A stretch of DNA of 64,000 bases from Algoriphagus locisalis (GTDB lineage Bacteria > Bacteroidota > Bacteroidia > Cytophagales > Cyclobacteriaceae), in assembly GCF_900116615.1 (NCBI RefSeq), contig NZ_FPBF01000005.1:367854-431853 (forward strand), written 5' to 3'. The notes beneath the pieces were generated by a model. That model was not told the DNA's origin and did not search any database. It worked only from the letters and a program-made list of their open reading frames with translations. Shown here one piece after another: positions 1 through 9,797 of the stretch (position 1 is its first letter; the number at the start of each line of letters is the position of its first letter). The position numbers were made by a program, and so were the translations under genes.

Positions 1-813
1 CTAAAATATAAGAAACATGTAATCGCCGAGGCGGGCAAAAGTGGAGAAGGAGGGAGAAGAACTGGTGCCGACGGCAAGGATATTATTTTGGAAGTGCCGT
101 TGGGTACCATTGCAAAAGATGCTGAGACTGGTGAGAAGCGCTTTGAAATCACTGAAGATGGGCAAGAGGTAGTCCTGACCAAAGGTGGAAGGGGTGGACT
201 GGGCAATGACCATTTTAAATCTGCAACTAACCAAGCGCCTCACTACTCACAACCTGGTGAAGAGGGAATCGAGGAATGGATAATCCTTGAGTTAAAGCTT
301 TTGGCAGATGTGGGCTTGGTAGGCTTTCCAAATGCTGGTAAGTCAACGTTGTTATCTTCTATTTCTGCAGCTAGACCGGAGATTGGAGATTATCCTTTCA
401 CTACCCTTGTCCCTAATCTAGGCGTGGTAGCTTATAGAGGAGATCAATCTTTTGTCATGGCAGATATTCCCGGGATTATCGAAGGTGCTGCAGAAGGGAA
501 AGGACTAGGGATTCGATTCCTTCGTCACATAGAAAGAAATTCGATTTTACTTTTTATGGTTCCTGCTGATGCTGCTGACATCGGTGAGCAATACCGGATT
601 TTGCTCGGAGAGCTGGAAAAGTATAATCCAGAACTTTTGGATAAACGCAGGCTCCTTGCGATCTCTAAAGCGGATATGCTAGATGAAGAACTGGTCAGGG
701 AAATGGAAAAGGAAGTTCCCGAAGGAATTCCCCATGTATTTATCTCATCTGTCTCCCAATACAATCTTGACAGGCTCAAAGATCTAATCTGGCAGGCTAT
801 TCACCAGGGGTAA
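1..813 (+). CDS. obg: GTPase Obg/CgtA, 5' end outside window
   Basis: Ribosome-associated GTPase that acts in 50S assembly and the stringent response. The reading frame is open from base 1, so the start codon lies upstream of the window. The remaining part of the glycine-rich OBG domain ([25 protein letters not shown]) is followed by the G domain: P-loop GFPNAGKST, switch [18 protein letters not shown] and base-recognition SKAD. It ends with a GTPase-typical SSVS (G5). No long C-terminal OCT extension is present. The gene lies 77 bp upstream of grpE on the same strand. Identification is secure; only the N-terminus is missing. Confidence 0.96.
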   Translation, partial: LKYKKHVIAEAGKSGEGGRRTGADGKDIILEVPLGTIAKDAETGEKRFEITEDGQEVVLTKGGRGGLGNDHFKSATNQAPHYSQPGEEGIEEWIILELKLLADVGLVGFPNAGKSTLLSSISAARPEIGDYPFTTLVPNLGVVAYRGDQSFVMADIPGIIEGAAEGKGLGIRFLRHIERNSILLFMVPADAADIGEQYRILLGELEKYNPELLDKRRLLAISKADMLDEELVREMEKEVPEGIPHVFISSVSQYNLDRLKDLIWQAIHQG

Positions 814-890
814 GGTGTCAGTTTGTCAGAGAAAGCGCTATGGCAACAATATTGTTGAAGCCTGTGCGCCAACTATTGTCTATTTCAATT

Positions 891-1463
891 ATGAATAATA
901 AAGAACAAGTGGATCAAGAAATGAATCTCAAAGACGAGAATATCAATGAGGAAACAGTAGAAAACACTTCCGCTGAAGTGGATTTTGAAGGTGCAGAACC
1001 TCAAGCTGAATCAGAAGAAAATAAATTGGAATACGAAGTAGCCGATCTGAAGGATAAATACCTTCGTCTTTATTCGGATTTTGAAAACTACAGAAAGAGA
1101 ACTGCCAAGGAGCGATTGGACTTAATATCCACAGCTTCAGAAGAGGTATTGAAGGATTTGATTCCTGTAGTGGATGATTTTGAGCGAGCTTTCAAAGCAA
1201 GTGAGAATGAAGTAGAAGGATCAAAAGTGAGAGAGGGTAACCTTCTTATTTTTCAAAAATTGGTAAAAATTCTAGGTTCTAAAGGTTTGAAACCAATGGA
1301 TGACCTTGTAGGTAAGCCATTTGATCCAGAGACGCAGGAAGCAATTACGCAGATACCTGCACCAAGCGAAGAATTGAAAGGGAAAGTAGTAGATGTAATC
1401 GAGAAAGGTTACGTATTAGGAGATAAAGTAGTACGCTACGCGAAAGTGGTGACAGGAGCATAA
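891..1463 (+). CDS. grpE: Nucleotide exchange factor GrpE
   Basis: Releases ADP from DnaK and works with DnaJ in the Hsp70 cycle. The 190-residue product has an acidic, glutamate-rich N-terminus, a long coiled-coil helix ending in [16 protein letters not shown], and the beta domain with the family pattern [17 protein letters not shown] and [18 protein letters not shown]. The open frame can be extended to an ATG at 840, but residues 1-17 of that form are unlike GrpE, so MNNKEQ at 891 is preferred. It lies 4 bp upstream of dnaJ, so the two are almost certainly co-transcribed. dnaK is not in this window. Confidence 0.93.
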   Translation: MNNKEQVDQEMNLKDENINEETVENTSAEVDFEGAEPQAESEENKLEYEVADLKDKYLRLYSDFENYRKRTAKERLDLISTASEEVLKDLIPVVDDFERAFKASENEVEGSKVREGNLLIFQKLVKILGSKGLKPMDDLVGKPFDPETQEAITQIPAPSEELKGKVVDVIEKGYVLGDKVVRYAKVVTGA

Positions 1464-1467
1464 TATT

Positions 1468-2583
1468 ATGGCGAAAAGAGATTATTACGAAGTACTTGGA
1501 GTAACGAAGTCCGCATCTGCCGATGAAATAAAAAAGGCATATAGGAAACTAGCGATTCAATATCATCCGGATAAAAACCCTGACAATCCAGAAGCTGAAG
1601 ACAAATTCAAAGAAGCAGCTGAGGCCTATGAGGTGTTAAGTAACCCGGAGAAAAAGCAACGTTATGATCAATTTGGTCATCAGGGTGTAGGTGGTGCCGG
1701 AGGATTTGGCGGTGGCGGAATGAATATGGATGACATCTTTTCCCAATTCGGCGATATTTTCGGCGGCGGTGGCGGAGGTGGTTTCGGCTCGTTCTTCGGC
1801 GGCGGTGGCGGCGGAAGACGTACCAAAAAAGGAACGAACCTTCGCGTGAAGATGAAACTGACTCTCGCTGAGATCGCAAATGGCGTAGAGAAGAAGATTA
1901 AAGTGAAGCGTCATCTAATAGCAGATGGGGTTACTTTCAAATCTTGTTCTGCCTGTCAGGGATCTGGACAAGTGAAGAAAGTAGTCAATACCATGCTTGG
2001 TCAGATGGTTTCGGCAAGTACTTGTGGTGTTTGTGGTGGCAGCGGTCAGATCGTTGATAAAAAACCTGCAGATGCTGATGCAAGAGGTCTAATCGTAAAA
2101 GAGGAAGTTATTTCTATCAATATCCCAGGCGGTGTGGCAGAAGGAATGCAGCTTAGCATGTCTGGAAAAGGAAATGAAATTCCAGGCGGAATTGCCGGAG
2201 ACTTGCTTATCGTTATTGAAGAGATCGAAGATAAAGTTCTTCAGCGTGATGGAAACAATGTGATCTATGATCTATACGTTTCCTTTATCGATGCTGCACT
2301 TGGAGCTTCTATAGAAGTGCCAACTATCGAGGGTAAAGTAAAGATCAAAATTGATCAGGGAACCCAAAGTGGGAAAATGCTTCGCCTTAAAGGGAAAGGC
2401 ATCAAAGATATCAATGGGTATTCTAAAGGTGATCAGCTGATCATGGTGAATGTGTGGACTCCAACTCATTTATCCAGAGAGGAAAAAGAAGCCTTAGAAG
2501 GCTTAAGGGAATCTGATAATTTCAAACCTGATCCAGGAAACAGCGAGAAATCCTTTTTCGACAAGATGAAAGAGTTCTTCTAA
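1468..2583 (+). CDS. dnaJ: Chaperone DnaJ with a reduced zinc domain
   Basis: Hsp40 co-chaperone of DnaK, 371 residues. The J domain (1-70) carries the HPD motif at residues 33-35, followed by a Gly/Phe-rich linker at about 75-118. The zinc domain is unusual: only two CxxCxGxG motifs are present (C160/C163 and C186/C189) where canonical DnaJ has four. From the spacing and the NTMLGQM segment between them, these are motifs 2 and 3, the ligands of zinc centre II. Motifs 1 and 4 (centre I) are replaced by cysteine-free sequence. The C-terminal substrate-binding domains are complete. It sits 4 bp after grpE and ends at a strong terminator. Confidence 0.95.
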   Translation: MAKRDYYEVLGVTKSASADEIKKAYRKLAIQYHPDKNPDNPEAEDKFKEAAEAYEVLSNPEKKQRYDQFGHQGVGGAGGFGGGGMNMDDIFSQFGDIFGGGGGGGFGSFFGGGGGGRRTKKGTNLRVKMKLTLAEIANGVEKKIKVKRHLIADGVTFKSCSACQGSGQVKKVVNTMLGQMVSASTCGVCGGSGQIVDKKPADADARGLIVKEEVISINIPGGVAEGMQLSMSGKGNEIPGGIAGDLLIVIEEIEDKVLQRDGNNVIYDLYVSFIDAALGASIEVPTIEGKVKIKIDQGTQSGKMLRLKGKGIKDINGYSKGDQLIMVNVWTPTHLSREEKEALEGLRESDNFKPDPGNSEKSFFDKMKEFF

Positions 2584-2592
2584 TATAAAAAT

Positions 2593-2618
2593 AGCCAGAT
2601 TTAATTCTGGCTTTTTTT
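2593..2618 (+). terminator. Intrinsic terminator after grpE-dnaJ
   Basis: A 7-bp perfect stem (AGCCAGA/TCTGGCT) with a 6-nt loop, followed by a run of seven T, begins 9 bp after the dnaJ stop codon. Confidence 0.85.
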
Positions 2619-2663
2619 ATATTTTTAAAAAACCTTTTTAAAGTCGCCTCGTAACCTAACCGT

Positions 2664-3551
2664 ATGCTTAGAAAATTGTGTCTGCTTTTTCTGATGATGA
2701 TTGGATGGGTGGCTGTGGGTAAGGCGCAACTCGTCAAAGAGTTCAAGGCGACAGAAAGAGACGGTTTTGACATGGTTGCTCTGGAGTTCACTTCCTATAA
2801 AAGTGCTACTCAACTTAAGAGAACAAAATCTTCCGACCCTGTCTATATTCATGGACACCTCAATCAAACGAACATCCTTCCTGTATTTTCCCAGAAAGTA
2901 TCTAATAATGTGCTTCAGACTTCTCTGATCCATAAAAATGTGGAGTCTGAAAACTTGGGGAAAAGCATTACTTCAAAACTCTTTTCGGGTTCTTCTGATG
3001 ATTTCGATCATAGCTGGAATGTAGGATTAAGCACAAACTTTCTTTATCATCTCGATTTTAATTTGGGCATGGGCAAGTCAGACTTTGATCTGTCCAATCT
3101 CACCATCAGTCAGCTGAAAGTAAAAAGTGCCAGCGCTGATGTGGCGATCCATTATGGAAGTGATTCTCCAAATCAAGTTCAGATGGATACCCTTTTGGTC
3201 ACGCTGAATATGGGTTCCGTGGTGATAAATGACGCCAACTTCTCGAATGCAAAGAAAATGATTTTCGAAGTGAACTATGGCAAAATCGATTTGAACTTTT
3301 CCGACGGTATGCATAATGCCAGTCATATCATTGCAGCTGTTGGTGCAGGTACACTTCATGTGCAATTGCCCTCGGACTCTTTTCCCATCAAAATAAAAAT
3401 GAGAACAACGGCAATGTGTAAAACCTCCTTGCCAAAATATTTAAAAACCTTAGAGAAAGGCACTTACATTACCAAAGGCTATAAAGCTAATGACCCGAGA
3501 TTGATGGAATTAATCGTTGATGTAGGAGTTGGTTCATTAACTGTAGAATAA
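2664..3551 (+). CDS. Secreted protein of unknown function
   Basis: A 295-residue protein with a clear Sec signal peptide (MLRKLCLLFLMMIGWVAVGKA, cleavage predicted after KA). No enzyme motif is visible. The mature part is rich in short beta-strand patterns such as SQLKVKSASADVAIHYG and SVVINDANFSNAKK, which resembles the repeated beta-helix-like domains of DUF4097/adhesin-type envelope proteins, but this similarity is only an impression. It lies 17 bp upstream of the NatA-like ATPase gene and may be co-transcribed with the transporter, which would suggest a cell-envelope role. Confidence 0.75.
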   Translation: MLRKLCLLFLMMIGWVAVGKAQLVKEFKATERDGFDMVALEFTSYKSATQLKRTKSSDPVYIHGHLNQTNILPVFSQKVSNNVLQTSLIHKNVESENLGKSITSKLFSGSSDDFDHSWNVGLSTNFLYHLDFNLGMGKSDFDLSNLTISQLKVKSASADVAIHYGSDSPNQVQMDTLLVTLNMGSVVINDANFSNAKKMIFEVNYGKIDLNFSDGMHNASHIIAAVGAGTLHVQLPSDSFPIKIKMRTTAMCKTSLPKYLKTLEKGTYITKGYKANDPRLMELIVDVGVGSLTVE

Positions 3552-3568
3552 TCCCTATTTTTTGGAAT

Positions 3569-4462
3569 ATGCTGAAAATCAAAAAGCTTAATAAATCCTA
3601 CGGAGCCAATAAAGCGCTCAGCGATGTGGATTTGAATGTATCGGAAGGAGTGGTCTTTGGGCTTCTCGGGCCAAATGGAGCAGGAAAAACCACCTTGATC
3701 CGGATTATTAATCAGATTATCGATAGTGATAGTGGGGAAGTTTACATAGGAGGAGAACTGCTGGCACCAAAGCATATCGGGTTGATCGGATATTTGCCTG
3801 AGGAGCGAGGCTTGTATAAGAAAATGAAAGTCTGGGATCAGATGCTTTATTTCGCCAGACTCAAAGGACTTTCTCCGCAGGAAGCCAAAATCAAGATTAA
3901 ATACTGGCTGGAAAAGCTGGAAATGGAAACTTGGAGAGATAAGAAAATCGAGGATCTCTCGAAAGGGATGGCGCAGAAAGTGCAATTCATTTCTACTATT
4001 ATTCATAATCCTCCTTTGTTGATTCTCGATGAACCATTTTCTGGTTTTGATCCAGTAAATGCCGAAATCATCAAAAATGAGATTTTGGAACTCAAGGAGA
4101 AAGGCACCACAGTGATCCTCAGTACTCACAGAATGGAGTCTGTAGAGCTGCTTTGTGATCAGGTCGCAATGATCAATCGCTCCAAAAAAATTCTTGACGG
4201 TACCATTAAACAAGTGAAATCCATCTATAGACCAGAAGTGTATTCTATTACTTTAGATCATCTGAAAATGGATTTACCAATTGAATGGATATCCAAGGAA
4301 GATGAGGGAAGTCACAGTTTTACGCTCCCTCTTAGTGGTAAAACGCCAAACGAGCTTCTCAATGAATTAATGCAATATGGCGAAGTGAACCGGTTTCAGG
4401 AACTGATTCCGAGTATGGAAGAAATTTTTATTCACCAGGTAAAATCAACAGAAAATGGGTAA
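3569..4462 (+). CDS. ABC transporter ATP-binding protein, NatA-like
   Basis: A 297-residue nucleotide-binding subunit. Walker A is GPNGAGKTT (residues 34-42), the signature is LSKGM rather than LSGGQ, and Walker B is LLILDEPFSGFDP, followed by the H-loop histidine in ILSTHRMES. A roughly 80-residue C-terminal extension after the ATPase core is typical of NatA/DrrA-type exporters. It overlaps the permease gene by 8 bp, so the two are translated together. The substrate cannot be read from the sequence; NatA relatives export sodium or lipophilic compounds. Confidence 0.9.
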   Translation: MLKIKKLNKSYGANKALSDVDLNVSEGVVFGLLGPNGAGKTTLIRIINQIIDSDSGEVYIGGELLAPKHIGLIGYLPEERGLYKKMKVWDQMLYFARLKGLSPQEAKIKIKYWLEKLEMETWRDKKIEDLSKGMAQKVQFISTIIHNPPLLILDEPFSGFDPVNAEIIKNEILELKEKGTTVILSTHRMESVELLCDQVAMINRSKKILDGTIKQVKSIYRPEVYSITLDHLKMDLPIEWISKEDEGSHSFTLPLSGKTPNELLNELMQYGEVNRFQELIPSMEEIFIHQVKSTENG

Positions 4463-5765
4463 GATCTGGTTAGTAATTCAGCGGGAATATGTCGCCCGTG
4501 TCAAAAAGAAATCCTTTTTGCTCGTCACTTTATTGACTCCTTTGATTTTTCCTGCCATCATGGGGGTTTTCGTTTGGATTGCTTTGGAAGAGGAAGACAA
4601 TCAGGCACTTCGTATCATAGAAGTGGTGGATGATAATAAGCTGTTCTTCTTGGAAAGTTCTGAGCAATATGCTTTTTCATTTTCGGATGCAAGTCCCGAG
4701 GAAGCCAAGAAACTGGTGCAGGATGGAGACCGCTATGGCTTTCTTCATATCCCAAAGTTTGATATCAAGGATCCAAATGGGATTTCCTTTTATGGAGAGG
4801 ATAACCCAAGTATGAGTTTGATCAGCTATTTGGAAAATAACCTTCGGAAGAAAATCGAAGAACAACGACTTTTTGAAAGTGGAATAGATCCAAAAATTAT
4901 CAATGAAGTTCGCACGAAAGTGGGGATTAAATCCATCACGCTAGATGATGAGGGGACAGAAACGGTAAGTGATGCCACGGTGAATTATGCGATTGGATTT
5001 GTTGCCGGTATTTTGATTTACATGTTTATTTTCATCTATGGCAATCAAATCATGCAGGGCGTCATTGAGGAAAAGTCCAGCCGAATTGTAGAGATATTGG
5101 TTTCTTCACTGAAGCCGTTCCAGCTGATGCTTGGGAAAATAATAGGTATTGCAGGAGTTGGACTTACTCAACTTCTTATTTGGATCGTACTTATCGGAAC
5201 CTTGACCACGATTGTGACTGGTTTCCTTGGCATGCAAATGCCACAGCAGCAAGCCATGGAATTGGCTAATCCCGAATTAGCTGAAGGTCTAGCCCAAAAC
5301 ACTGAAATGGGTGAGATCCTCCAAGTAATCGCAGGGATTAATTATGTTCAGATTGCCTTAAGTTTCGTGTTTTACTTTTTAGGCGGATACTTATTGTATG
5401 GAGCTTTGTTTGCAGCTATTGGATCGGCTGTAGATGCACCTTCAGATGCGCAGCAGTTTATGTTGCCAGTGACTATTCCTTTGATTGTTGCTTACATGGG
5501 CTTGTTTGTTTTTGTGTTGAATGACCCGAATAGTACCACCTCATTCTGGTTGTCCATTGTTCCGCTGACATCGCCGATTGCTATGATGGGAAGGGTGAGT
5601 TATGGTGTCCCTTTTTGGGAGCTAGCTTTATCCATGGGCTTATTGATCGCTGGTTTTCTCTTCACTACTTGGGTAGCGGGAAAAATCTACCGAATCGGGA
5701 TTCTTATGCATGGGACAAAGCCGAGCTATAAGACACTTTGGAAATGGATCAAGACGAATAATTGA
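4455..5765 (+). CDS. ABC transporter permease, NatB/ABC-2 type
   Basis: A 436-residue membrane subunit. One transmembrane segment lies near residues 20-42 (SFLLVTLLTPLIFPAIMGVF), then a large extracytoplasmic domain to about residue 170, then five or six segments in the C-terminal half. The sequence EEKSSRIVEILVSSLKP after the second segment is a hallmark of NatB/YhaP-type ABC-2 permeases. It is the partner of the upstream ATPase (8-bp overlap). Confidence 0.9.
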   Translation: MGKIWLVIQREYVARVKKKSFLLVTLLTPLIFPAIMGVFVWIALEEEDNQALRIIEVVDDNKLFFLESSEQYAFSFSDASPEEAKKLVQDGDRYGFLHIPKFDIKDPNGISFYGEDNPSMSLISYLENNLRKKIEEQRLFESGIDPKIINEVRTKVGIKSITLDDEGTETVSDATVNYAIGFVAGILIYMFIFIYGNQIMQGVIEEKSSRIVEILVSSLKPFQLMLGKIIGIAGVGLTQLLIWIVLIGTLTTIVTGFLGMQMPQQQAMELANPELAEGLAQNTEMGEILQVIAGINYVQIALSFVFYFLGGYLLYGALFAAIGSAVDAPSDAQQFMLPVTIPLIVAYMGLFVFVLNDPNSTTSFWLSIVPLTSPIAMMGRVSYGVPFWELALSMGLLIAGFLFTTWVAGKIYRIGILMHGTKPSYKTLWKWIKTNN

Positions 5766-5848
5766 GAAGATGAATATTAGTATCAAGTAGCAATACATAA
5801 GTATTTAGATGATAGAGCCAAGAATCAAGAAGTTTGAATCAAGGCTAT

Positions 5849-5886
5849 AAAAAAAAATCCCGATCGGTAGCTGATCGGGATTTTTG
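5849..5886. terminator. Bidirectional terminator between the ABC permease and dps
   Basis: A 9-bp perfect stem (ATCCCGATC/GATCGGGAT) with a 7-nt loop is flanked by an A-run on the left and a T-run on the right, so it can end transcripts from both converging genes. Confidence 0.85.
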
Positions 5887-5905
5887 TTTCTTGCTAGAAA
5901 AGCCT

Positions 5906-6376
5906 TTATCTCAAATAGGCAGAAAGCATCCAAACCACTTTTTCTTTGGCCGTGATGTAATCACTCATTAAAGATGCTGTTCCTTCATCGCCAGATGCTC
6001 CTGCCGCTTCCAGGGTTTCTCTTTCAAGTTGCAAAAGTGTGTTCATATTGGATCTGACAGTTTCTACCATTTTCAATGGATCTTTGATCTCCTTTGCTTC
6101 CTTGATAGATGCGGTGTCGATGTATTCTTGGTAGGAAGAAAGAGGTCTAGCTCCCAAGGTCAAGATTCGTTCTGCAGTTTCATCCACAGCTAGATTTGCA
6201 GCATTGTAAAGCTCTTCGAATTTGGCATGTAGCTCAAAGAAATTTAAACCGGAAACGTTCCAATGAAAATTTCTCAAATTCTGATAGTAAATCTGGTAAT
6301 TGGCGAGCAGATCATTTAGCTTTTCCACCAAAACCTTACTTTCTGTGATTTCTAATCCGATGTCGTTCGTTTTCAT
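5906..6376 (-). CDS. dps: Dps-like ferritin family protein
   Basis: A 156-residue DNA-protection/iron-storage protein of the ferritin superfamily. Dps dodecamers oxidise Fe(II) with H2O2 at inter-subunit centres. The ligand set is visible: NLRNFHWNVSG (His ligand), FFELHAKFEELY, and AVDETAERIL (Asp and Glu ligands). The length equals the family norm. It stands alone between convergent and divergent neighbours. No OxyR- or PerR-type operator was recognised upstream. Confidence 0.92.
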   Translation of the reverse strand: MKTNDIGLEITESKVLVEKLNDLLANYQIYYQNLRNFHWNVSGLNFFELHAKFEELYNAANLAVDETAERILTLGARPLSSYQEYIDTASIKEAKEIKDPLKMVETVRSNMNTLLQLERETLEAAGASGDEGTASLMSDYITAKEKVVWMLSAYLR

Positions 6377-6410
6377 GTGTATATAATTTGATTTTTTATG
6401 GACTTATGCC

Positions 6411-6505
6411 AGCCCGGCTTCCGCCAGTCGGACGGGGAATCTCGCAAGTTGGATAAACATCCATCTGTTTGTCGATTGAGACATGCCTGTCTGCCTCAGG
6501 CAGGC
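6411..6505. repeat. GC-rich palindromic intergenic element
   Basis: The AT-rich 285-bp region between dps and the kinase contains an island of GC-rich dyads. One is TCCGCCAGTCGGA (6420-6432). The other is GTCTGCCTCAGGCAGGC at 6489-6505, whose arms pair around a single C. It looks like a REP-type dispersed element. No second copy was noticed in this window. Confidence 0.45.
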
Positions 6506-6661
6506 TCGATTTCATATTTCAGTTATTAAATTTTCTCTGCTTGAATTAAAGTATAAATTTACTCAATAGAGCGATGTCTTCCCAACTGATAAATTCTATC
6601 CTCAAGTCATACTATCTATGTGATTAGGAAGTTAGTAACGGTAGTAATTGAAGTTTAATTA

Positions 6662-7897
6662 ATGAAAAAAAGATTTCAGGATCTTACTTCTTTGGATTTT
6701 TATACCAATAAGAAGCAGGTCAAATGGATTGTAGTTGCAGCTTCCCTGATCATAGGGGCAGGATCAATTTGGTACACGAATAGCCTAGTGGAGGAATTGC
6801 GTGAGCGGGAAAGAAGACAGATTGAGCTGCTTTCCAGTGCGCTGGAGTATGCTGCTACTACGATGGAGAATCTCACTTTTATCAATCAGGAGATCATCCA
6901 GCAGAATTACTCTATTCCTATCATCATGGTGGATGATTCCGCCAATCCCATAGAATTCAGAAATATTCCTTTCAAAAATAATTCAAGTGCAGCAGATTCG
7001 GTAGAAACCCTTAAAAGGGAACTTGCCGAAATGCGTGCAGAATATGAACCTATTTTGCTTCCTGAGGCAGATATTCAGGTGTATTATAGAAATTCCGAGT
7101 TACTGATTAATCTCAAATATTATCCCTACGTGCAGCTGGGGATTATTATGATTTTTGGGGTATTGGCTTATGCGCTTTTCAATCAAAGTAAAATCGCCGA
7201 GCAAAACCGAGTGTGGGCTGGACTGACAAAAGAAACAGCGCATCAATTGGGTACCCCGATTGCTTCTTTGATGGCTTGGATAGATTACCTGAGAAATTCT
7301 CCTGTTTGGGATGAAAACAAGGAAATTATCACCGAGATGGATAAAGACGTGGTGAAACTTCGGATGGTAACAGAGCGCTTTAGCAGCATCGGTTCTAAGC
7401 CTGTGATCCAATCCGGAAATGTATATGAGTCAATAGAAGATACCATCAACTACCTACGACCTAGGATTTCTACCAAAGTTGATTTGAATATTCACGCAGA
7501 TTCCAAGGATCTGGATGCGATGATGAACAAACCGCTATTTGAATGGGTGATTGAAAACATCTGTAAAAATGCTGTGGATGCGATGAAGGGGAAGGGTAAA
7601 ATTGATATAGAAATTCTTCAGGACAGTGACAAATTTGTAATAATCGATATCACCGATACCGGCAAAGGAATGGAAAAGCGAATGTATAGACGTGTCTTCA
7701 ATCCTGGATTCTCTACTCGCCAAAGAGGTTGGGGCTTGGGATTGACTTTAGCAAAAAGGATTGTCGAAGGATATCACGGAGGTAAAATTTTCGTCAAACA
7801 TTCTGAAGTAGGGAAGGGAACCACTTTCCGGATTTTGCTTCATGGAAGCCATGAGGGAGCATCGCAGTTTATTACTGAAGGAATCCTTGAATACTGA
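6662..7897 (+). CDS. Orphan sensor histidine kinase
   Basis: A 411-residue membrane kinase. Transmembrane helices near residues 22-38 and 156-173 enclose a periplasmic sensor region of about 115 residues. The H-box ETAHQLGTPIASL has H194 as the likely phosphorylated residue. It is followed by the N-box (ENICKNAVDAM), G1 (DTGKGM) and G2 (GWGLGLTLAKRI). No HAMP domain was recognised. No response-regulator gene lies nearby, so the partner must be encoded elsewhere. The H-box with Q-L-G-T-P is common in Bacteroidota kinases. Confidence 0.92.
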   Translation: MKKRFQDLTSLDFYTNKKQVKWIVVAASLIIGAGSIWYTNSLVEELRERERRQIELLSSALEYAATTMENLTFINQEIIQQNYSIPIIMVDDSANPIEFRNIPFKNNSSAADSVETLKRELAEMRAEYEPILLPEADIQVYYRNSELLINLKYYPYVQLGIIMIFGVLAYALFNQSKIAEQNRVWAGLTKETAHQLGTPIASLMAWIDYLRNSPVWDENKEIITEMDKDVVKLRMVTERFSSIGSKPVIQSGNVYESIEDTINYLRPRISTKVDLNIHADSKDLDAMMNKPLFEWVIENICKNAVDAMKGKGKIDIEILQDSDKFVIIDITDTGKGMEKRMYRRVFNPGFSTRQRGWGLGLTLAKRIVEGYHGGKIFVKHSEVGKGTTFRILLHGSHEGASQFITEGILEY

Positions 7898-8076
7898 CGA
7901 ATTACGATTTTGGATTTACGAGGTCAATTGGAACCTCGGCTATTTTGGATAATAGTTAGCTTTTTAATGATGAATGTAGAATGAGAAATAGTGAATGATG
8001 AAGTGTACCAAAGGAAGGCCTCAATTCTTAATTTTTCAATTTTAAATTCTTAAATCCCCTTCACCTATTTTTTCCC

Positions 8077-8084
8077 TACCTTTG
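8077..8084 (+). promoter_or_regulatory. Bacteroidota -7 promoter element of prfC
   Basis: TACCTTTG matches the TAnnTTTG consensus. Transcription would begin about 7 nt downstream, near 8091, leaving a leader of only about 7 nt before the ATG at 8098. No TTG was seen at the usual upstream spacing. Confidence 0.6.
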
Positions 8085-8097
8085 CAGCCTTAATTTG

Positions 8098-9687
8098 ATG
8101 TCTCCCATGAGTTTGAAAGAAGAAATCCAGAAGCGTAGAACCTTTGCAATTATTGCTCACCCCGATGCAGGAAAGACTACTTTGACTGAGAAGCTATTGC
8201 TTTTTGGTGGTGCAATCCAGACTGCCGGTGCAGTAAAATCGAATAAAATCGACACGGGAACGAAGTCGGATTGGATGGCGATTGAGAAGCAAAGAGGTAT
8301 CTCTGTGGCTACTTCTGTCATGGGTTTTGAATACAAGGACATCAAAATCAACTTACTTGATACACCCGGTCACCAGGATTTTGCGGAAGATACTTATCGT
8401 ACTTTAACGGCGGTCGATTCGGTGATTATGGTGATTGACTGCGTGAAAGGTGTGGAGATTCAGACGGAGAAACTCATGGAAGTTTGCCGGATGAGGAATA
8501 CTCCTGTTATCTGTTTTATAAATAAACTCGATAGAGAAGGTCGTGATCCATACGAACTGATCGAAGAAGTGGAGCAAAAACTGAACATTCAGTGTCGCCC
8601 GCTTTCTTGGCCTATCGGGATGGGGAAGACATTCAAAGGAGTTTATAACCTGTTTGATCACAAGCTTAATCTTTTTACCCCATCTCAGCGAAAGCTGAGT
8701 GATGTTCGGCAGTCATTTGAAGACGTAAATGATCCAGAACTGGAAGAGTTGATCGGAAAAAGCTATGCAAATCAACTTCGGGATGACGTGGAATTGATCG
8801 AAGGTGTTTACCCGGATTTTGATCCTACGGAGTATTTGGAGGGAAAAGTTGCGCCAGTATTCTTTGGATCTGCAGTGAACAACTTCGGTATCAATGAGAT
8901 GCTGGATACTTTTATTAAGATTGCGCCGGCACCTAAAAGCCGTAGAACGGAAGATCGGGAAGTGACCCCAGATGAGAAGAAGTTCTCAGGTTTTGTGTTT
9001 AAGATCCACGCCAATATGGATCCCAATCACCGAAATAGAATTGCTTTCTTGAGAATATGCTCGGGAACTTTTGAACGGAACAAACCATACAATCATGTCC
9101 GTGGGCCAAAGCCACTTCGCTTCTCCAATGTGACCCAGTTTATGGCGCAGGATAAGGAAATGATCGATGAGGCGTTTCCGGGTGATATAGTCGGGCTGTA
9201 TGATACTGGAAACCTGAAAATCGGGGATACGCTGACCGATGGAGAGGATATGCAGTTTGTAGGTATTCCAAGTTTCTCTCCGGAAATTTTCCGGGAAGTA
9301 GTGAACAAGGATGCCATGAAGACCAAGCAACTCGAAAAAGGCTTGAAGCAACTCATGGAAGAAGGAGTAGCTCAGCTATTTACCTTCGATATGGGATCAA
9401 GGAAAGTAGTCGGTACGGTTGGTCAGCTTCAGTTTGAAGTGATTCAGTTTCGATTGAAAAACGAATACAATGCTACGGTAGAGTTTCATCCAATGAACCT
9501 GTACAAAGCCTGCTGGATCACCAGCAAGGACAAAAAGCAACTGGAAGAATTTGTCCGCTCAAAAAACCGCCACATCGCGCATGACAAAGATGGTAAGCTT
9601 GTCTTTATGGCCGAGTCAAAAGCCTGGCTTCAGATGGTAATGGATAACTATCCTGAGATAGAGTTTCATTTTACTTCGGATATTTAA
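8098..9687 (+). CDS. prfC: Peptide chain release factor 3
   Basis: GTPase that recycles RF1/RF2 after termination, 529 residues. G1 is [13 protein letters not shown], followed by [16 protein letters not shown] (G2), [20 protein letters not shown] (G3) and [11 protein letters not shown] (G4). The [13 protein letters not shown] segment and the C-terminal domain III are complete. The frame also allows a TTG at 8095 and an ATG at 8107; the ATG at 8098 is preferred. Its last ~100 bp and its terminator recur in diverged form 1.4 kb downstream (10967-11106), with a DUF4143 ATPase gene between the two copies. Confidence 0.95.
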   Translation: MSPMSLKEEIQKRRTFAIIAHPDAGKTTLTEKLLLFGGAIQTAGAVKSNKIDTGTKSDWMAIEKQRGISVATSVMGFEYKDIKINLLDTPGHQDFAEDTYRTLTAVDSVIMVIDCVKGVEIQTEKLMEVCRMRNTPVICFINKLDREGRDPYELIEEVEQKLNIQCRPLSWPIGMGKTFKGVYNLFDHKLNLFTPSQRKLSDVRQSFEDVNDPELEELIGKSYANQLRDDVELIEGVYPDFDPTEYLEGKVAPVFFGSAVNNFGINEMLDTFIKIAPAPKSRRTEDREVTPDEKKFSGFVFKIHANMDPNHRNRIAFLRICSGTFERNKPYNHVRGPKPLRFSNVTQFMAQDKEMIDEAFPGDIVGLYDTGNLKIGDTLTDGEDMQFVGIPSFSPEIFREVVNKDAMKTKQLEKGLKQLMEEGVAQLFTFDMGSRKVVGTVGQLQFEVIQFRLKNEYNATVEFHPMNLYKACWITSKDKKQLEEFVRSKNRHIAHDKDGKLVFMAESKAWLQMVMDNYPEIEFHFTSDI

Positions 9688-9691
9688 TCAA

Positions 9692-9726
9692 AAACCCTCC
9701 AGGTTTCCAAAGCCTGGAGGGTTTCG
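9692..9726 (+). terminator. Intrinsic terminator of prfC
   Basis: A 12-bp perfect stem (AAACCCTCCAGG/CCTGGAGGGTTT) with a 9-nt loop sits 4 bp after the stop codon. A related hairpin follows the duplicated tail at 11071. Confidence 0.9.
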
Positions 9727-9752
9727 TTTTATATGAGTCTTGTTGTAATAAT

Positions 9753-9785
9753 GGAAAAATTCGGAATTGGATTCCGGATTTTTCC
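9753..9785. repeat. Long imperfect hairpin upstream of the DUF4143 gene
   Basis: Two arms of about 13 bp (GGAAAAATTCGGA and TCCGGATTTTTCC, one G-T pair) surround a short ATTGGAT-type centre and end 13 bp before the ATPase start. The 13-mer CGGAATTGGATTC at 9762-9774 occurs in inverse orientation at 12221-12233. Confidence 0.55.
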
Positions 9786-9797
9786 TTAAATTACATA

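Noticed and set aside
840..890. Extended N-terminus of GrpE from ATG 840
   Set aside because: Seventeen residues unlike the family; the internal ATG at 891 gives a normal GrpE N-terminus.
3479..4213. 244-aa open frame antisense to the NatA-like ATPase gene
   Set aside because: Fully covers a well-supported gene on the other strand, no recognisable domain, composition is that of a complementary shadow.
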